Below, piece by piece: positions 63,846-64,000 of a stretch of DNA of 64,000 nucleotides. Made by a program: the position numbers and the translations under genes. Source of the DNA: Cephalopachus bancanus (Eukaryota > Chordata > Mammalia > Primates > Tarsiidae). The first letter of the stretch is position 1, and every line of letters begins with the position of its first letter. The stretch spans positions 1,488,001 through 1,552,000 of the forward strand of contig JAPVLO010000097.1 in assembly GCA_027257055.1 (NCBI GenBank), given 5' to 3'. The notes below the pieces were generated by a model. The model had not been told where the DNA came from and searched no databases. It was given only the letters and a program-made list of their open reading frames with translations.

Positions 63846-64000
63846 GGGGTCCAACTTGCTTCTTCAGGGTGTCCAAAACATTTCTTCAGTTGAGATAGGC
63901 CTCAGTCCATAAGACCAAGAGTCTCCAGCTATGTTTCATCCAATTCAGACAAAAATATTTGCAATGACTGCCATAATATCAAATGGCTTCTGTCACTACC

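Overview
The window is mammalian, and specifically looks like strepsirrhine primate (lemur-like) genomic DNA. It is AT-rich and intron-rich. It carries about 30 Alu elements, many of which have the sequence habit of lemur-lineage Alus: right-arm 'gatttattgtagagatgaggtctcgc', 3'-end 'gagactccaactcaaaa', and tRNA-like 'ggttcgagacccgcc' in the youngest copies. The rest of the repeat load is L1, L2, MIR, MaLR/ERV LTRs, and hAT and mariner DNA transposons. There is no bacterial, phage or CRISPR content. Species assignment is inference from the repeats and from the divergence of the coding exons from human.

The one functional gene recognised is the 3' half of desmocollin-2 (DSC2) on the + strand. 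Seven constitutive coding exons (5894-6150, 6262-6404, 7856-8080, 11579-11803, 13925-14046, 18999-19256, 21662-21859) join in frame into 1428 nt, which is 475 residues plus stop. They cover the last extracellular cadherin repeats, the single transmembrane helix and the whole cytoplasmic tail. A short alternative exon (21540-21582) supplies the Dsc2b terminus. DSC2 is the Ca2+-dependent desmosomal cadherin; its 'a' tail binds plakoglobin. The 3' UTR begins at 21860 and may run as far as about 24.7 kb; it would then hold an antisense Alu, a perfect 139-bp tandem duplication and an LTR-like block.

Positions 1-5893 are the upstream DSC2 intron. It contains a nearly complete, old autonomous hAT-Charlie/MER1-type transposon (about 477-3343) with a dead transposase gene on the minus strand, split by an Alu. 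The introns also hold an L1 3' end, MIRs, a mariner remnant, a twin-primed L1, many Alus and an L2.

From about 24.7 kb to 64 kb the sequence is intergenic. It is built of Alus, LTR fragments, L1/L2/MIR pieces, DNA-transposon fossils and simple repeats. One broken retrocopy of a cellular gene was recognised there: an HSPBAP1 processed pseudogene (50178-50982, minus) whose central JmjC-encoding portion is missing. No exon of a second desmocollin was recognised.

I did not find a new biological system. The points most worth a second look are: the shortened Dsc2b tail; the HSPBAP1 retrocopy lacking its centre; a 330-bp direct duplication ending beside a near-perfect palindrome; a perfect 139-bp tandem duplication; two related mariner remnants plus an intact-ended mariner-type MITE; and an L2/MIR-derived long hairpin near the right end.
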